A stretch of DNA of 64,000 bases from Pseudomonas sp. UBA1879 (GCF_002338065.1 NZ_DDHJ01000015.1:62001-126000), one strand, 5' to 3'; positions 1 to 9,121 are shown, counted from the first letter of the stretch. The notes: generated by a model not told the origin, from the sequence alone. Translations and numbers: made by a program.

Positions 1-969
1 GCGCAACAGGACGCAGCCCTGGCTGACCTTGAACAGCTGAAAGTCAGCCTGATCGCCGAACTGGCGGATGCCTACGGGCAACTCCGAGGGGCGCAATTGC
101 GGGAGCGGATCGCGCGGGACAATCTGAAGAATCAACAGGATTCCCGCGGGGTCACCACGCAGCTGCGGGACGAAGGCCTTGGCAACGAAATTGACGTGGT
201 CCGCGCCGATGCACGACTGGCGGCGGTGGAAGCAACGATTCCCGCATTGCAGGCCGAGCAGGTGCATCAGCGCAACCGCATCGCCACGTTGCTCGGCGAG
301 CGTCCTGACCAGTTGAGCGTGGACTTGCGAGCGAAAGACCTGCCGGCCATTTCGAAAAACCTGCCGATCGGTGACCCCGCTCAATTGCTGCAACGGCGCA
401 GCGACGTGCGCAGCGCCGAGCGGCAACTGGCAGCGGCCACGGCCAATGTCGGTGTCGCCACCGCCGACCTGTTTCCACGGGTCAGCCTGAGCGGCTTCCT
501 CGGTTTCACCGCCGCGCGCGGTTCGCAAATCGGCGCTTCTGCGGCGCAAGCCTGGGGGCTTGGGCCGCAGATCAGCTGGGCAGCGTTCGACCTGGGCAGT
601 GTCCGGGCCCGATTGCGCGGGGCCAAGGCCAACGCTGAAGGGGCGATGGCCACTTACGAACAGACCGTTTTGCTCGCGCTCGAAGAGTCGGACAACGCGT
701 TCAGTGACTACAGCAAACGCCAGCAACGGCTGCTGTCGCTCGTCCGCCAAAGCGACTCCAGCCGCAAGGCCGCCGACCTTGCCGCGATCCAGTACCGCGA
801 GGGCACCGCCGACTACCTGGTGCTGCTCGACGCCCAACGCGAACGCCTGGCGGCCGAAGACGCGCAGGCGCAAGGCGAGACCGAGCAATACCGGGGGATC
901 GTCGCCATCTACAAAGCGCTCGGCGGCGGATGGGATGCCACGGCAGAAAACCCAGTGGCGCAGCAATAG
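1..969 (+). CDS. RND efflux outer-membrane lipoprotein (NodT/OprM family), 3' part
   Basis: The reading frame is open from base 1, so the start lies upstream of the window. The visible part covers the C-terminal two thirds of a TolC-like outer-membrane channel. Long amphipathic helices are rich in Gln, Ala and Arg, and the beta-strand segment FPRVSLSGFLGF marks the second membrane-spanning repeat of the NodT subfamily. Such proteins form the trimeric exit duct of a tripartite RND or MFS pump, with partner genes normally just upstream. The frame ends at TAG 967-969 and no partner follows. Family assignment is firm; the substrate cannot be read from this fragment. Confidence 0.9.
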   Translation, partial: AQQDAALADLEQLKVSLIAELADAYGQLRGAQLRERIARDNLKNQQDSRGVTTQLRDEGLGNEIDVVRADARLAAVEATIPALQAEQVHQRNRIATLLGERPDQLSVDLRAKDLPAISKNLPIGDPAQLLQRRSDVRSAERQLAAATANVGVATADLFPRVSLSGFLGFTAARGSQIGASAAQAWGLGPQISWAAFDLGSVRARLRGAKANAEGAMATYEQTVLLALEESDNAFSDYSKRQQRLLSLVRQSDSSRKAADLAAIQYREGTADYLVLLDAQRERLAAEDAQAQGETEQYRGIVAIYKALGGGWDATAENPVAQQ

Positions 970-989
970 CGCTTCGGCAACGAGCGACA

Positions 990-1074
990 GGCCTGCCCAT
1001 CACCTCGCGCAAGAGGAGGGCGGCGACGGCGGTGGTTCAGTCATGGATGAGTGACCGGGCAGGCCGCCGTCGCC
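990..1074. repeat. Two interlocking perfect inverted repeats between convergent genes
   Basis: GGCCTGCCC (990-998) is complementary to GGGCAGGCC (1057-1065). GGCGACGGCGG (1022-1032) is complementary to CCGCCGTCGCC (1064-1074). The second arm pair straddles the end of the first, so the two stems interlock as a possible pseudoknot or two alternative structures. There is no T-run on either side, so this is not a standard intrinsic terminator. It lies between the end of the efflux gene and the end of the mechanosensitive-channel gene. Confidence 0.5.
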
Positions 1075-1125
1075 AGCCATGCGGTTCCCACCCTTATGTT
1101 GCGGGCCTTTGTGACTGCACCCCGA

Positions 1126-2556
1126 TTATCGCTTCTGCAGCCACCCCAAAAAGTGGCTTTTCTTGATCGCCACCGGTTTGCGCAACAACACATGCTGACT
1201 GTTCTGCTGACGCACCGCCTGCAGCTTGTTCAGCGCCGTCGTGATTTCCGCCCGCTGCGCCATCGCCTGGCGCGTCGCGGCTTTTTCAATGCGATAAATC
1301 ACACACGATGTCAACGCCACGAACAACGCTTCGGACGGGGAATCGTCCAGCACGTTCTGCACGCCCATCACTTCCCCCGGCCCCATGCGCCCGGCCTCAA
1401 CCATTTCATTGCCATCGGCGATCCGCACCGACACCACTCCGGTGGCAATCACCCAAAGGCCGTCCGCTTCGTCGCCTGTGTCCATGATCGTCTGCCCGGC
1501 CGCGTATTCTCGCGCGACCATGGTCCGCGCCAAGGCATCCTTTTCGTCCGAGGTGCTGGCCCTGAACACCTTCACCTCATCGAGCAACGCCCGGGGCCGT
1601 GACATCGCCTCGGCGGTGATTTCCGATTGCCAGGCAATGCCCGCTGCCTCCAGGTGCCGGTAGGCCAGATCGAACAGCAGATTGCGCACCTCGTTTTTGT
1701 GATTGAGGTCGCTGATGAATCCTGTCATCGAGTATTCGATGGTGGTCGGGCTCGTTTCCTTGACCACTGCCCGCGCCTTCGGCGTATGCAGCAACGCGCT
1801 GCACCCCTGCAACGCCCGCTCCAATGCATCCAGCACGCGGCGAGGGCGAATATGCGGCGACATCATCACCGTGATCGACACCCCGTGGATATTCACCGGG
1901 CGGCTCAAGTTGACGATCTTCGCCTTGGCCGCCACCGAATTGGGGATGACCACCATGGAGCCGGCGCCCGTCATCAGGTGCGTGGCCCGCCAGTCGATGT
2001 CCATGACTTTGCCTTCCATGCCATCGATGGCGATCGAATCGTCCACCTGATACGGCTTGGTAGTGTTGAGGATGATCCCGGAAAACACGTCGCTCAACGT
2101 ACTCTGCAGCGCCAGCCCGACGATGATCGCCATTGCCCCCGAGGTCGCCAGCAAACCCTTGACCGGCAGTTGCAACACATAACCGGCCGCCGCGACGATG
2201 GCGATGAGGAAGATCACCGCGCCGATCACCTCCTGCACCAGACGACCGCTGTGACCGACGCGACCGGTCAACAACAGCCCCAACAGCACCGTGAGGGTGC
2301 GCGCGGCGTACATCCACCAGACGATGGCCAGCGCCGTGGTCGCGAATTGCAGGGCGCTGTCGTCGGGCCAGTTGGGTGCCTCCAGCGGGCTGACCCCGGC
2401 GTTGACAATCACCAGGCTGTACGCCACGAAGGCCATCAGGCGTATGGCGATGCGGATCAGCCGGTTGCGATCGGCCAGCAGGTGCCAGGCGAGGACGTCG
2501 GCCAGGAGCAGGAGCAGACTCCACACCAGCGAATAATGAGGAACGGCTGAGGGCAT
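1126..2556 (-). CDS. MscS-family channel with C-terminal cyclic-nucleotide-binding-like domain
   Basis: This 476-residue inner-membrane protein has about four hydrophobic segments in the first 150 residues. The MscS core follows: the pore-lining stretch GLALQSTLSDVFSGIIL, then the beta domain with VIPNS. Residues about 370-460 form a CNMP-binding fold (GQTIMDTGDEADGLWVI, then PGEVMGVQNVL). Members gate in response to membrane tension, and the C-terminal domain is thought to modulate gating. The usual RxA of the phosphate-binding cassette is replaced by SEA, so binding of cAMP or cGMP is doubtful. ATG at 2556 is chosen because the first membrane helix follows at once and GGAA lies about 10 bases upstream; upstream in-frame codons are unlike a signal or membrane sequence. 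Confidence 0.88.
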   Translation of the reverse strand: MPSAVPHYSLVWSLLLLLADVLAWHLLADRNRLIRIAIRLMAFVAYSLVIVNAGVSPLEAPNWPDDSALQFATTALAIVWWMYAARTLTVLLGLLLTGRVGHSGRLVQEVIGAVIFLIAIVAAAGYVLQLPVKGLLATSGAMAIIVGLALQSTLSDVFSGIILNTTKPYQVDDSIAIDGMEGKVMDIDWRATHLMTGAGSMVVIPNSVAAKAKIVNLSRPVNIHGVSITVMMSPHIRPRRVLDALERALQGCSALLHTPKARAVVKETSPTTIEYSMTGFISDLNHKNEVRNLLFDLAYRHLEAAGIAWQSEITAEAMSRPRALLDEVKVFRASTSDEKDALARTMVAREYAAGQTIMDTGDEADGLWVIATGVVSVRIADGNEMVEAGRMGPGEVMGVQNVLDDSPSEALFVALTSCVIYRIEKAATRQAMAQRAEITTALNKLQAVRQQNSQHVLLRKPVAIKKSHFLGWLQKR

Positions 2557-2925
2557 GAATGGAATTCCATGGCAGAGGGGCGAGGTGCCGCGACAGGCGT
2601 GGATGTTAGGGAGCGTCGCGGCCAGCTGTCTATAACGGATAGCGCCGGCGCAACCGCCGAACAATGGCGCCCGACTGTTTAATACCGTGACCCACTAATC
2701 GTCATCTAGATAGGCTCTAACGGGCATGTATTGAGCCGTTCGTTAGAGCGCATAAAGTGCGCTTACTACCCCTATGGATAATATCGGCGATTGTTTTTTG
2801 CTGATTAGATATTCACCGGCTAAAAATGGATCGGCGACGTTGTTCGAGTGCGTGAGCCCGATGGCTGCGTACGCGTTCGACGCATTCAGGGCGTACGAAT
2901 CCACTCTAAGGACTGCGTGAATAAG

Positions 2926-4476
2926 ATGATAAGTCTCGGTCAGGCTACAGTGTCCCTGGACCTCAGGGACGTGTTCAAAGACGGCGTCGCCCTGCGCATC
3001 GGCACGCGCGCGTTCGACATCCTCGAATTGCTCATTCGTCATCAGGGGCAACTGGTGAGCAAGGAGCAGATCCTTCAGTGCGTCTGGCCCGACACGGTCG
3101 TCGAAGAGAACAACCTGCAGGTGCACATCTCTGCGCTGCGCAAGGCCCTGGGCAATGACCGTGACCTGATTCGCACCATCCCTGGTCGCGGTTACCTGTT
3201 ATTGGGTGGGGAGGGTGCCTGGCCCGATCCCTGTTTGCACGACACTGTGCCGAAAACCCGGGACGCGATCCAGGGTTGGCCCGGGTCCGCCGGCCACCCT
3301 CGGTTGCCTGCCAGCGTCGAGCTGGTAGGACGCGCGGCGCTGTTGGATGAAATCAATACCGTGTTGGACGACCGCCACGCGTTGGTCACGCTGGTCGGGC
3401 CGGGTGGCGTGGGCAAGACCAGCCTGGCGGTGGTTCTCGGGCAGCAGCGCCTGGACCGCTGCGCGATGCCCGTGTGGTTCGTGCCGCTGGCCGAGGTGCA
3501 ACGCGGGGACCGGCTGTGCGAAGCGCTGGCCAGCGCGCTGGGGGTCGTGGCGTCAGAAGGCGAGTCCCTGCCGACCTGCCTCTGCGAACACCTGGCCCGT
3601 CACCCCGGCCTGATCATCCTCGATAACGGCGAACACCTCATCGATGAAGTCGCTGGGCTGGTTGAAGCGTTGCTGGTCGGCGCCCCGGGCGCGCGGCTGC
3701 TGGCCACCAGTCGCGAGCCGTTGCGCATTGCCGGTGAACGCAGCGTTCAGGTGCCGCCGTTGACCTTGCCCGACGCGGACGCCAACCGCGAGGGCGTGTT
3801 GCAGAGCAGCGCCGCGCAGCTGTTCTTGCGGCACTGGCGGGCACTCGACTGCCACTTGGGTGGCAGTGTCGATGCCGAGCTGGACGATTACAGCGTGGAA
3901 CTGGTGGGTGAGGTTTGCCGCCGTCTGGACGGCATGCCCCTGGCCCTGGAAATGGCCGCCGCCCGGGCAACGGCGTTGGGCCTTTATCAATTGGTCGCCA
4001 GCCTCGACGAGAGCGTCCATCTGCTGACCGCAAGCCTGCGCACTGCGCCGCCCCGGCAGCAAACGCTCCATGCATCCCTGGCCTGGAGTTATCGTCTGTT
4101 GAGTCGCGATGAACGCCAGGTGCTCAGGCTGCTCGCGGATCTGCAGGGGCCATTTACCCTGGAACAGGCGTGTCATGCCCTGGAATGCGCAACCCTCGCC
4201 CGGTCATGCATCACGGATTGCATGGTCAGACTGGCGACCAAATCGCTGTTGATGGTGACGGCCCAGGGACCGTTCCGCTTCTATCGAATGCTGGCGGCAA
4301 CACGTGCGTGTCTGCGGGTAGTTCAGACACAGGACTTCGCCAGCCAAACCCTGCGTCTCGACCCACGTTACAGTGTCCCGATGCCCGCTCCCCTCGGGGT
4401 GCCATTCGGGGCTGTCGCGCTTGGCCCCGACAGCTATCATCCCCAGTCACATAGAGCGCTGGCCCTAAGCCGCTGA
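2926..4476 (+). CDS. Winged-helix/NB-ARC ATPase transcriptional regulator, short form
   Basis: The 516-residue protein opens with an OmpR/PhoB-type winged helix (residues about 10-95). It contains AFDILELLIRH and the recognition-helix region VSALRKALGND in the variant form HISALRKALGND. A STAND/NB-ARC ATPase follows, with Walker A GPGGVGKTS, Walker B IILDNGEHL, the sensor-like ATSREPLRIAGE and DGMPLALEMAAARA. Relatives usually continue with several hundred residues of TPR-like repeats; here the protein stops just after the NB-ARC winged helix. Start choice is open: ATG 2926 has AAGGA 13 bases away and GTG 2917 has it 4 bases away. The response-regulator gene begins 12 bases downstream, so an operon is likely. 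Expected role: signal-gated DNA-binding regulator in the cytoplasm. Confidence 0.82.
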   Translation: MISLGQATVSLDLRDVFKDGVALRIGTRAFDILELLIRHQGQLVSKEQILQCVWPDTVVEENNLQVHISALRKALGNDRDLIRTIPGRGYLLLGGEGAWPDPCLHDTVPKTRDAIQGWPGSAGHPRLPASVELVGRAALLDEINTVLDDRHALVTLVGPGGVGKTSLAVVLGQQRLDRCAMPVWFVPLAEVQRGDRLCEALASALGVVASEGESLPTCLCEHLARHPGLIILDNGEHLIDEVAGLVEALLVGAPGARLLATSREPLRIAGERSVQVPPLTLPDADANREGVLQSSAAQLFLRHWRALDCHLGGSVDAELDDYSVELVGEVCRRLDGMPLALEMAAARATALGLYQLVASLDESVHLLTASLRTAPPRQQTLHASLAWSYRLLSRDERQVLRLLADLQGPFTLEQACHALECATLARSCITDCMVRLATKSLLMVTAQGPFRFYRMLAATRACLRVVQTQDFASQTLRLDPRYSVPMPAPLGVPFGAVALGPDSYHPQSHRALALSR

Positions 4477-4488
4477 ACGGAAGAGTTT

Positions 4489-5106
4489 ATGAACGCAACA
4501 CCCAGGGTCTACGTGGTCGACGATGACGCTGCCATTCGCACTGCGCTGCAACGGTTGCTGAATTCAGCGGACATCGCCTGCAGCGTCTTCGACAGCGCCG
4601 AAGCCTTCCTGGCCTACCCGCTCGATGAAGCGCCGACCTGCCTGTTGCTCGACGTCAATCTGGCCCAGGGGACCGGCTTTGACCTGCAAGACGAGCTGCG
4701 TGCCCGCGGGCTGCATTTTCCGATCATCTTCATGACCGGCTACGGCACGATCGCGATGTCAGTTAAGGCGATCAAGGCCGGAGCTCACGAGTTTCTGACC
4801 AAGCCGTTCGAGCCCGAACACCTGCTGGACCAGGTGCGCGACGCCTTGGCCGCCGACGCGCTGAACCTGGCGGAGCGCTGCGTGACCTGCAACGTGCGTG
4901 ATCGCTTCAACCACCTGACGCCCCGGGAGCGGCAAGTCATGGGCTTATTGATCACCGGCAAAATGAATAAGCAGATCGCCGTTGAATTGGGCACTAGCGA
5001 AGTCACTGCCAAAGTTCATAAAAAGCATGTGATGGCGAAAATGAATGCGCGCAATATCATCGAATTGTTAAAGATGCACGAACGGCTTGGCGTCATAAGG
5101 CCGTGA
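4489..5106 (+). CDS. FixJ/NarL-type response regulator
   Basis: This 205-residue two-domain regulator has receiver residues D11-D13, phospho-acceptor D55 (LLLDVNL), T83 and K105 (TKPF), so the full acidic pocket is present. A LuxR-type helix-turn-helix follows at residues about 142-200 (LTPRERQVMGLLITGKMNKQ, then ELGTSEVTAKVHKKHVMAKM). GGAAGAG lies just ahead of the ATG. It sits between the NB-ARC regulator and a histidine kinase gene, and that kinase is its most likely phosphodonor. Target promoters are unknown. Confidence 0.93.
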   Translation: MNATPRVYVVDDDAAIRTALQRLLNSADIACSVFDSAEAFLAYPLDEAPTCLLLDVNLAQGTGFDLQDELRARGLHFPIIFMTGYGTIAMSVKAIKAGAHEFLTKPFEPEHLLDQVRDALAADALNLAERCVTCNVRDRFNHLTPRERQVMGLLITGKMNKQIAVELGTSEVTAKVHKKHVMAKMNARNIIELLKMHERLGVIRP

Positions 5107-5311
5107 CGAAGTGCGCCAATATTCGCTGTGAGTCCGTTGGGAAAAAGTATGAATCGCCGGAGCGGTCAATCAAGTCAACGAGCGATGTGAAACGGTGCGC
5201 CGGCCGTTGGCAGCATCGATCATTCACGTCATCTTCCATGTCTGTTGCACCTCGTTACGGCCCGAGAAGGGGCTGTCCGGTGTTTCACGTTGAACCTCGC
5301 CAAGGGCATTC

Positions 5312-7609
5312 ATGAGCAGCGATTTCGATGGGCCATCGAGCTCGAACACGGGGGAGACGCTTTTTGGGCGGGCGTGGCTCGGGCAACTCGACTGGGAATG
5401 GCTGTTCGCCGAGGGTGAGCTGATCCACTATCGGGTGAGGGCAACGACCGGTGCGGATCTGCACTGGCGCGTGGTGAGAGCGGCAGGGCCCACCAGCGAA
5501 AGCGTGGCGCGACGACTCGTGCACGAGTTCTCCCTGAGGGACCGGTTGTCACCGCGCTGGGCGTTGCAACCGCTCGCCCTGCTGCCCGCCAGTGCAGTGC
5601 CGGACGGTGAGAGTCCGCTGCTGGTGCTGAGCGACCCTGGTGGGCAGCCGCTGCACGCGTTGCCCGATCAGCCCTACACGATCGATCGTTTCCTGCACCT
5701 TGCCTCGGGGGCGACCAGCGCGTTGGCTGAGGTGCATGCGCACGGCTTGGTGCATCGCGACGTCAAGCCGTGCCACCTCGTCGAGGGCACGGATGGCGGG
5801 GTGCGCCTGAGCGGTTTTGGTCTGAGCATCGATGCACGCGCGTCAGGAGGCGTGACGGTGTCGGATTCGATTTGCGGCACCCTGGCGTACATGTCGCCGG
5901 AGCAATCGCGCCGGGTCGAGCGTCACGCCGATCACCGCAGCGACCTGTATTCCCTCGGCATGACGTTCTACGAGTGGCTGGCAGGTCGTTTGCCATTCGA
6001 GGCCCGCGATGCTGTCGAGTGGGTGTATTGCCACGTGGCGCGCCAGCCTCCGGCCCTCAGCGTCTACCGGGGCGATATTCCCCCTGCGCTGTCACAGCTG
6101 GTGCTCAAACTGCTGGCCAAGAACCCGGACGACCGCTACCAGACGGCCATGGACTTGCTCGCTGACCTGCGTTCCTGTACCTGCCAGTGGCGACGCCTGC
6201 AGGATATTCCCGAACTGGGCCACGCTCAGCGGGCACAGCGTGGCGATCCCCACCGGCATGCCGTGATCAGCCAGGCGCGGGAGCGGGAGGCAGTGCTGGC
6301 TCCCGGGGGCTGCGTCACGCTCTTGGGCAGTCAGGACACCCTGGACCTCGCATCGGTGATGAAAGCCGCCCAAGCGTTGAGTGAAGAAACCGAGCAGGAC
6401 CGGTTGATCGAAATCCTCATGACCACCACGCTGCTTCATGCCGGGGCCCAGCGGGCCTTGTTGATGCTGGTGAAGGATGACGCGCCGTTGATCTGCGCCA
6501 TGGGTCGCGATGACGAAGACGGCGTGCGGATCGACCTGGCCGATCTCACACCGACTAAAGCCGAGCTGCCGCTGTCGATCCTCTATCGAGTGATGCGGAC
6601 CCAGCAACGGTTAGTGATCGAGGACGTGGTCACCCACCCGTATTTCGGCGACGACGAATACCTTGAAGGCCATCTCGTGCGCTCGGTGTTATGCCTGCCG
6701 CTGCTGAAACAGCGCAGGCTGATCGGCGTGCTGTACCTGGAAAACAACCTGGCGACAGGCGTGTTCACGGCCAACCGCACCGGGGTGCTGGAACTGTTGG
6801 CCGGGCAGGCGGCGATTTCGCTGGAAACCGCGCGCCTGCGTCATGAACTCATGGCGGAAAACGCCCGCCGACAGGACATCGAAACCGCGCTGCGCAATGC
6901 CAGGGCCAAGCTTGCACGGGTCTCGCAGATGACGGTGATGGGTGAACTGGCAGCCTCCATCGCGCATGAAATCAACCAGCCCCTCGCGTCCATGGTGTCC
7001 AACGCCGCCGCCAGCCTGCGCTGGCTGAGCCGCGAAACGCCGCAGGTCGACGAAGCGCTGTCCGGCCTGCGGGACATCGTCAAGGAGGGGCGACGCGCCG
7101 GGGAGATCGTCAATGCCTTGCAGTCATTGGCGCGGCAGGGCGCGCAACAGCGGCGGCTGCTGTTGATCAACGATGTGATTCGGCACGTGGTGGCGCTGAC
7201 CCTGGTCGACGTCGAACAGCACAAAGTGCTGATGACCAGCCACCTGACCCGGTCGCCGTTGCGGGTCTACGGCTGCGAAGTGCAATTGCAGCAGGTGGTG
7301 TTGAACCTGATCCTCAACGCGCTGGACGCCCTGAGCGCAGGCGATCAGGTGCTGCGGCGGCTGTCGATCACCAGTGAAGCGGTGCACGACGATTACCTGG
7401 TGGTGAGCGTGGAAGACACCGGCCCGGGCATTGCGCTCGAAGATCTGGGCAAGGTGTTCAATGCGTTCTACACCACCAAGGACAAAGGCATGGGCATGGG
7501 GCTGGCGATCTGTCGCTCGATCGTCAACGCCCACGGCGGTCAGCTGTACGGGATGCCAGCGCGGTACGGCGGTGCGACGTTCGTATTTACCCTGCCGGTG
7601 GCGAGGTAA
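5312..7609 (+). CDS. Ser/Thr-pseudokinase-GAF-histidine kinase
   Basis: The 765-residue cytoplasmic protein has three parts. Residues about 25-290 are a eukaryotic-like kinase fold with HRD at 148-150 and APE-like MSPEQ. Residues about 355-505 are a GAF sensor domain. Residues about 540-763 are a histidine kinase core with H552 in SIAHEINQPL, N-box NLILNALDAL, G1 VEDTGPGIA and G2 GMGMGLAI. The kinase-like domain has H155 where the catalytic-loop Asn belongs and GFG (168-170) instead of DFG, and no clear VAIK lysine, so it is probably a pseudokinase. Related trifunctional proteins of about 1,700-1,800 residues carry an AAA-type ATPase and repeats between kinase and GAF; that module is absent here. 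AAGGG precedes the ATG. The upstream response regulator is the likely partner. Confidence 0.88.
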   Translation: MSSDFDGPSSSNTGETLFGRAWLGQLDWEWLFAEGELIHYRVRATTGADLHWRVVRAAGPTSESVARRLVHEFSLRDRLSPRWALQPLALLPASAVPDGESPLLVLSDPGGQPLHALPDQPYTIDRFLHLASGATSALAEVHAHGLVHRDVKPCHLVEGTDGGVRLSGFGLSIDARASGGVTVSDSICGTLAYMSPEQSRRVERHADHRSDLYSLGMTFYEWLAGRLPFEARDAVEWVYCHVARQPPALSVYRGDIPPALSQLVLKLLAKNPDDRYQTAMDLLADLRSCTCQWRRLQDIPELGHAQRAQRGDPHRHAVISQAREREAVLAPGGCVTLLGSQDTLDLASVMKAAQALSEETEQDRLIEILMTTTLLHAGAQRALLMLVKDDAPLICAMGRDDEDGVRIDLADLTPTKAELPLSILYRVMRTQQRLVIEDVVTHPYFGDDEYLEGHLVRSVLCLPLLKQRRLIGVLYLENNLATGVFTANRTGVLELLAGQAAISLETARLRHELMAENARRQDIETALRNARAKLARVSQMTVMGELAASIAHEINQPLASMVSNAAASLRWLSRETPQVDEALSGLRDIVKEGRRAGEIVNALQSLARQGAQQRRLLLINDVIRHVVALTLVDVEQHKVLMTSHLTRSPLRVYGCEVQLQQVVLNLILNALDALSAGDQVLRRLSITSEAVHDDYLVVSVEDTGPGIALEDLGKVFNAFYTTKDKGMGMGLAICRSIVNAHGGQLYGMPARYGGATFVFTLPVAR

Positions 7610-7738
7610 TAGGCAGGGCATTCCGCGACCCGTTGCAGACCTGAGCCTCCTGCCTCACCCTGCAAAATTAAAGGCTTGCAGCTCTTTTCTGATCGAGACC
7701 TTTCGGCTAATGTGGCGCCCCCGATCCGGAGCCCCCCG

Positions 7739-8032
7739 ATGCGCCGCCCTGCCTGGTCCCTGTTTGCCTATCAACTGATCGAGCCTGACGAACAACTCGA
7801 CCTGTTCGCGTGTCAGGAAGTGCGTGTGCACCTGGTTGCCCGGCAACTGGAATTGGCCGGCTCTGCCGACCGTACCCTCTGCGGTACCTTGCTGCCGGCG
7901 CAGCCGCGCTGGTCCGACGTTCAGCCGGCCATCTACCAGGATGAACGCCTTTGCCCGCTGTGCCGCGCGATCATCGATGCTCAGCGTCGAGGCTGGCACC
8001 CTATCTGGCCTGAACTCGACCAGACGCTTTAA
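7739..8032 (+). CDS. Conserved small hypothetical protein with CxxC motif
   Basis: This 97-residue soluble protein is rich in Trp, Leu and Gln. It has a single CPLC motif near the C-terminus (residues about 76-79) within DERLCPLCRAI. One CxxC plus an isolated Cys could bind a metal or act in redox chemistry, but no family is recognised with certainty. ATG 7739 is chosen because CCGGAG lies about 9 bases upstream. The next gene is 103 bases away on the same strand. Confidence 0.6.
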   Translation: MRRPAWSLFAYQLIEPDEQLDLFACQEVRVHLVARQLELAGSADRTLCGTLLPAQPRWSDVQPAIYQDERLCPLCRAIIDAQRRGWHPIWPELDQTL

Positions 8033-8135
8033 ATAACCCTTCATGTTGCTCACCGTCGCGGATACTGCCGCAGGCCTCGGGCTGGGTGTACAATCGCGGC
8101 CATTCATGCCCTCCGTTTATCCAAGGACTTTCCGG

Positions 8136-9104
8136 ATGTTGTCGCGCATTCCAGCTGTCGCCCGCTGTCTGTCGTTCGCTGCACTGTGTGCGGCCGGCCC
8201 TGTCTCTGCATTGGAGTTCCCGTTGCCGCCGCCTGGTGAAGACATCATTGGCCAGGTTCAGACCGTCACCGCTCGATATGAAGACACCTTCGCCGATCTG
8301 GCCACGAAGTACGATTTGGGCTATCTGGAAATGATCGCCGCCAACCCTGGCGTGGATGCCTGGTTGCCGGGCGCGGGCACTCAGGTGATCCTGCCGACGC
8401 GGTTCATCCTGCCGCCGGGCCCCCGTGAAGGCATCGTCATCAACCTCGCCGAGTACCGGCTGTACTACTACCCCAAGGGCCGGAACGTGGTGTACACCTT
8501 CCCGCTGGGCATTGGCCGGGAAGGGTGGGGCTCACCGGTCTCGACCACCAAAGTCACTGCCAAAACGCCGAATCCGACCTGGACCCCGCCTGCCTCGGTC
8601 AAAGCCGAGCACGCCGCCGATGGCGACATCTTGCCTAACGTGGTGCCGGCCGGGCCGGACAACCCGCTGGGCCCGTTCAAATTCGGTCTCGGTCTGCCGG
8701 GCTACCTGATCCACGGGTCGAACAAGAAGTTCGGCATTGGCATGCGCACCAGCCATGGCTGCTTCCGCATGTACAACAACAATGTGCTGGAAATGGCGGA
8801 CATGGTGCCGGTGGGCACCACCGTGCGGATCATGAACGAGCCTTACAAGTTCGGCATCAGCGGTGGCAAGGTCTATCTCGAGGCGCACACGCCGCTGGAT
8901 GAAAGCGGCAACCCGTCGGTGGTCGACAAGCACACGGCCGTGATCAATGCCTTGCTCAAGCGCGAAGATTTGGCTAACAACCTGCGTATTCAATGGGATG
9001 AGGTGCGTGATGTGGTCGCTGCCGAGGATGGCATGCCCGTCGAGATCGCGGTGCCGGGCGTCGCCGCCCCTGCGATCAACACTGCGCCATTGACCTTGCA
9101 GTAA
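8136..9104 (+). CDS. L,D-transpeptidase (YkuD family) with LysM-like domain
   Basis: The 322-residue exported protein has a signal peptide of about 25 residues (cleavage near VSA-LEF). A LysM-like segment follows (residues about 40-95: TVTARYEDTFADLATKYDLG). The YkuD catalytic domain (about 100-235) has the motif HG, then SHGCFRM with the nucleophilic Cys. Such enzymes form meso-diaminopimelate cross-links in peptidoglycan or attach lipoproteins to it. AAGGA (8123-8127) sits 8 bases before ATG 8136, which fixes the start. A strong terminator follows. The next gene, on the opposite strand, encodes OprI, a Lpp-like lipoprotein that could be a substrate; this is inference from context only. Confidence 0.92.
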   Translation: MLSRIPAVARCLSFAALCAAGPVSALEFPLPPPGEDIIGQVQTVTARYEDTFADLATKYDLGYLEMIAANPGVDAWLPGAGTQVILPTRFILPPGPREGIVINLAEYRLYYYPKGRNVVYTFPLGIGREGWGSPVSTTKVTAKTPNPTWTPPASVKAEHAADGDILPNVVPAGPDNPLGPFKFGLGLPGYLIHGSNKKFGIGMRTSHGCFRMYNNNVLEMADMVPVGTTVRIMNEPYKFGISGGKVYLEAHTPLDESGNPSVVDKHTAVINALLKREDLANNLRIQWDEVRDVVAAEDGMPVEIAVPGVAAPAINTAPLTLQ

Positions 9105-9121
9105 GCGCTTGCTGGCACCTG

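Noticed and set aside
5103..5315. A 70-codon frame between the response regulator and histidine kinase genes
   Set aside because: It lacks a ribosome-binding site and any recognisable sequence, and overlaps both neighbours slightly. It is treated as spacer.
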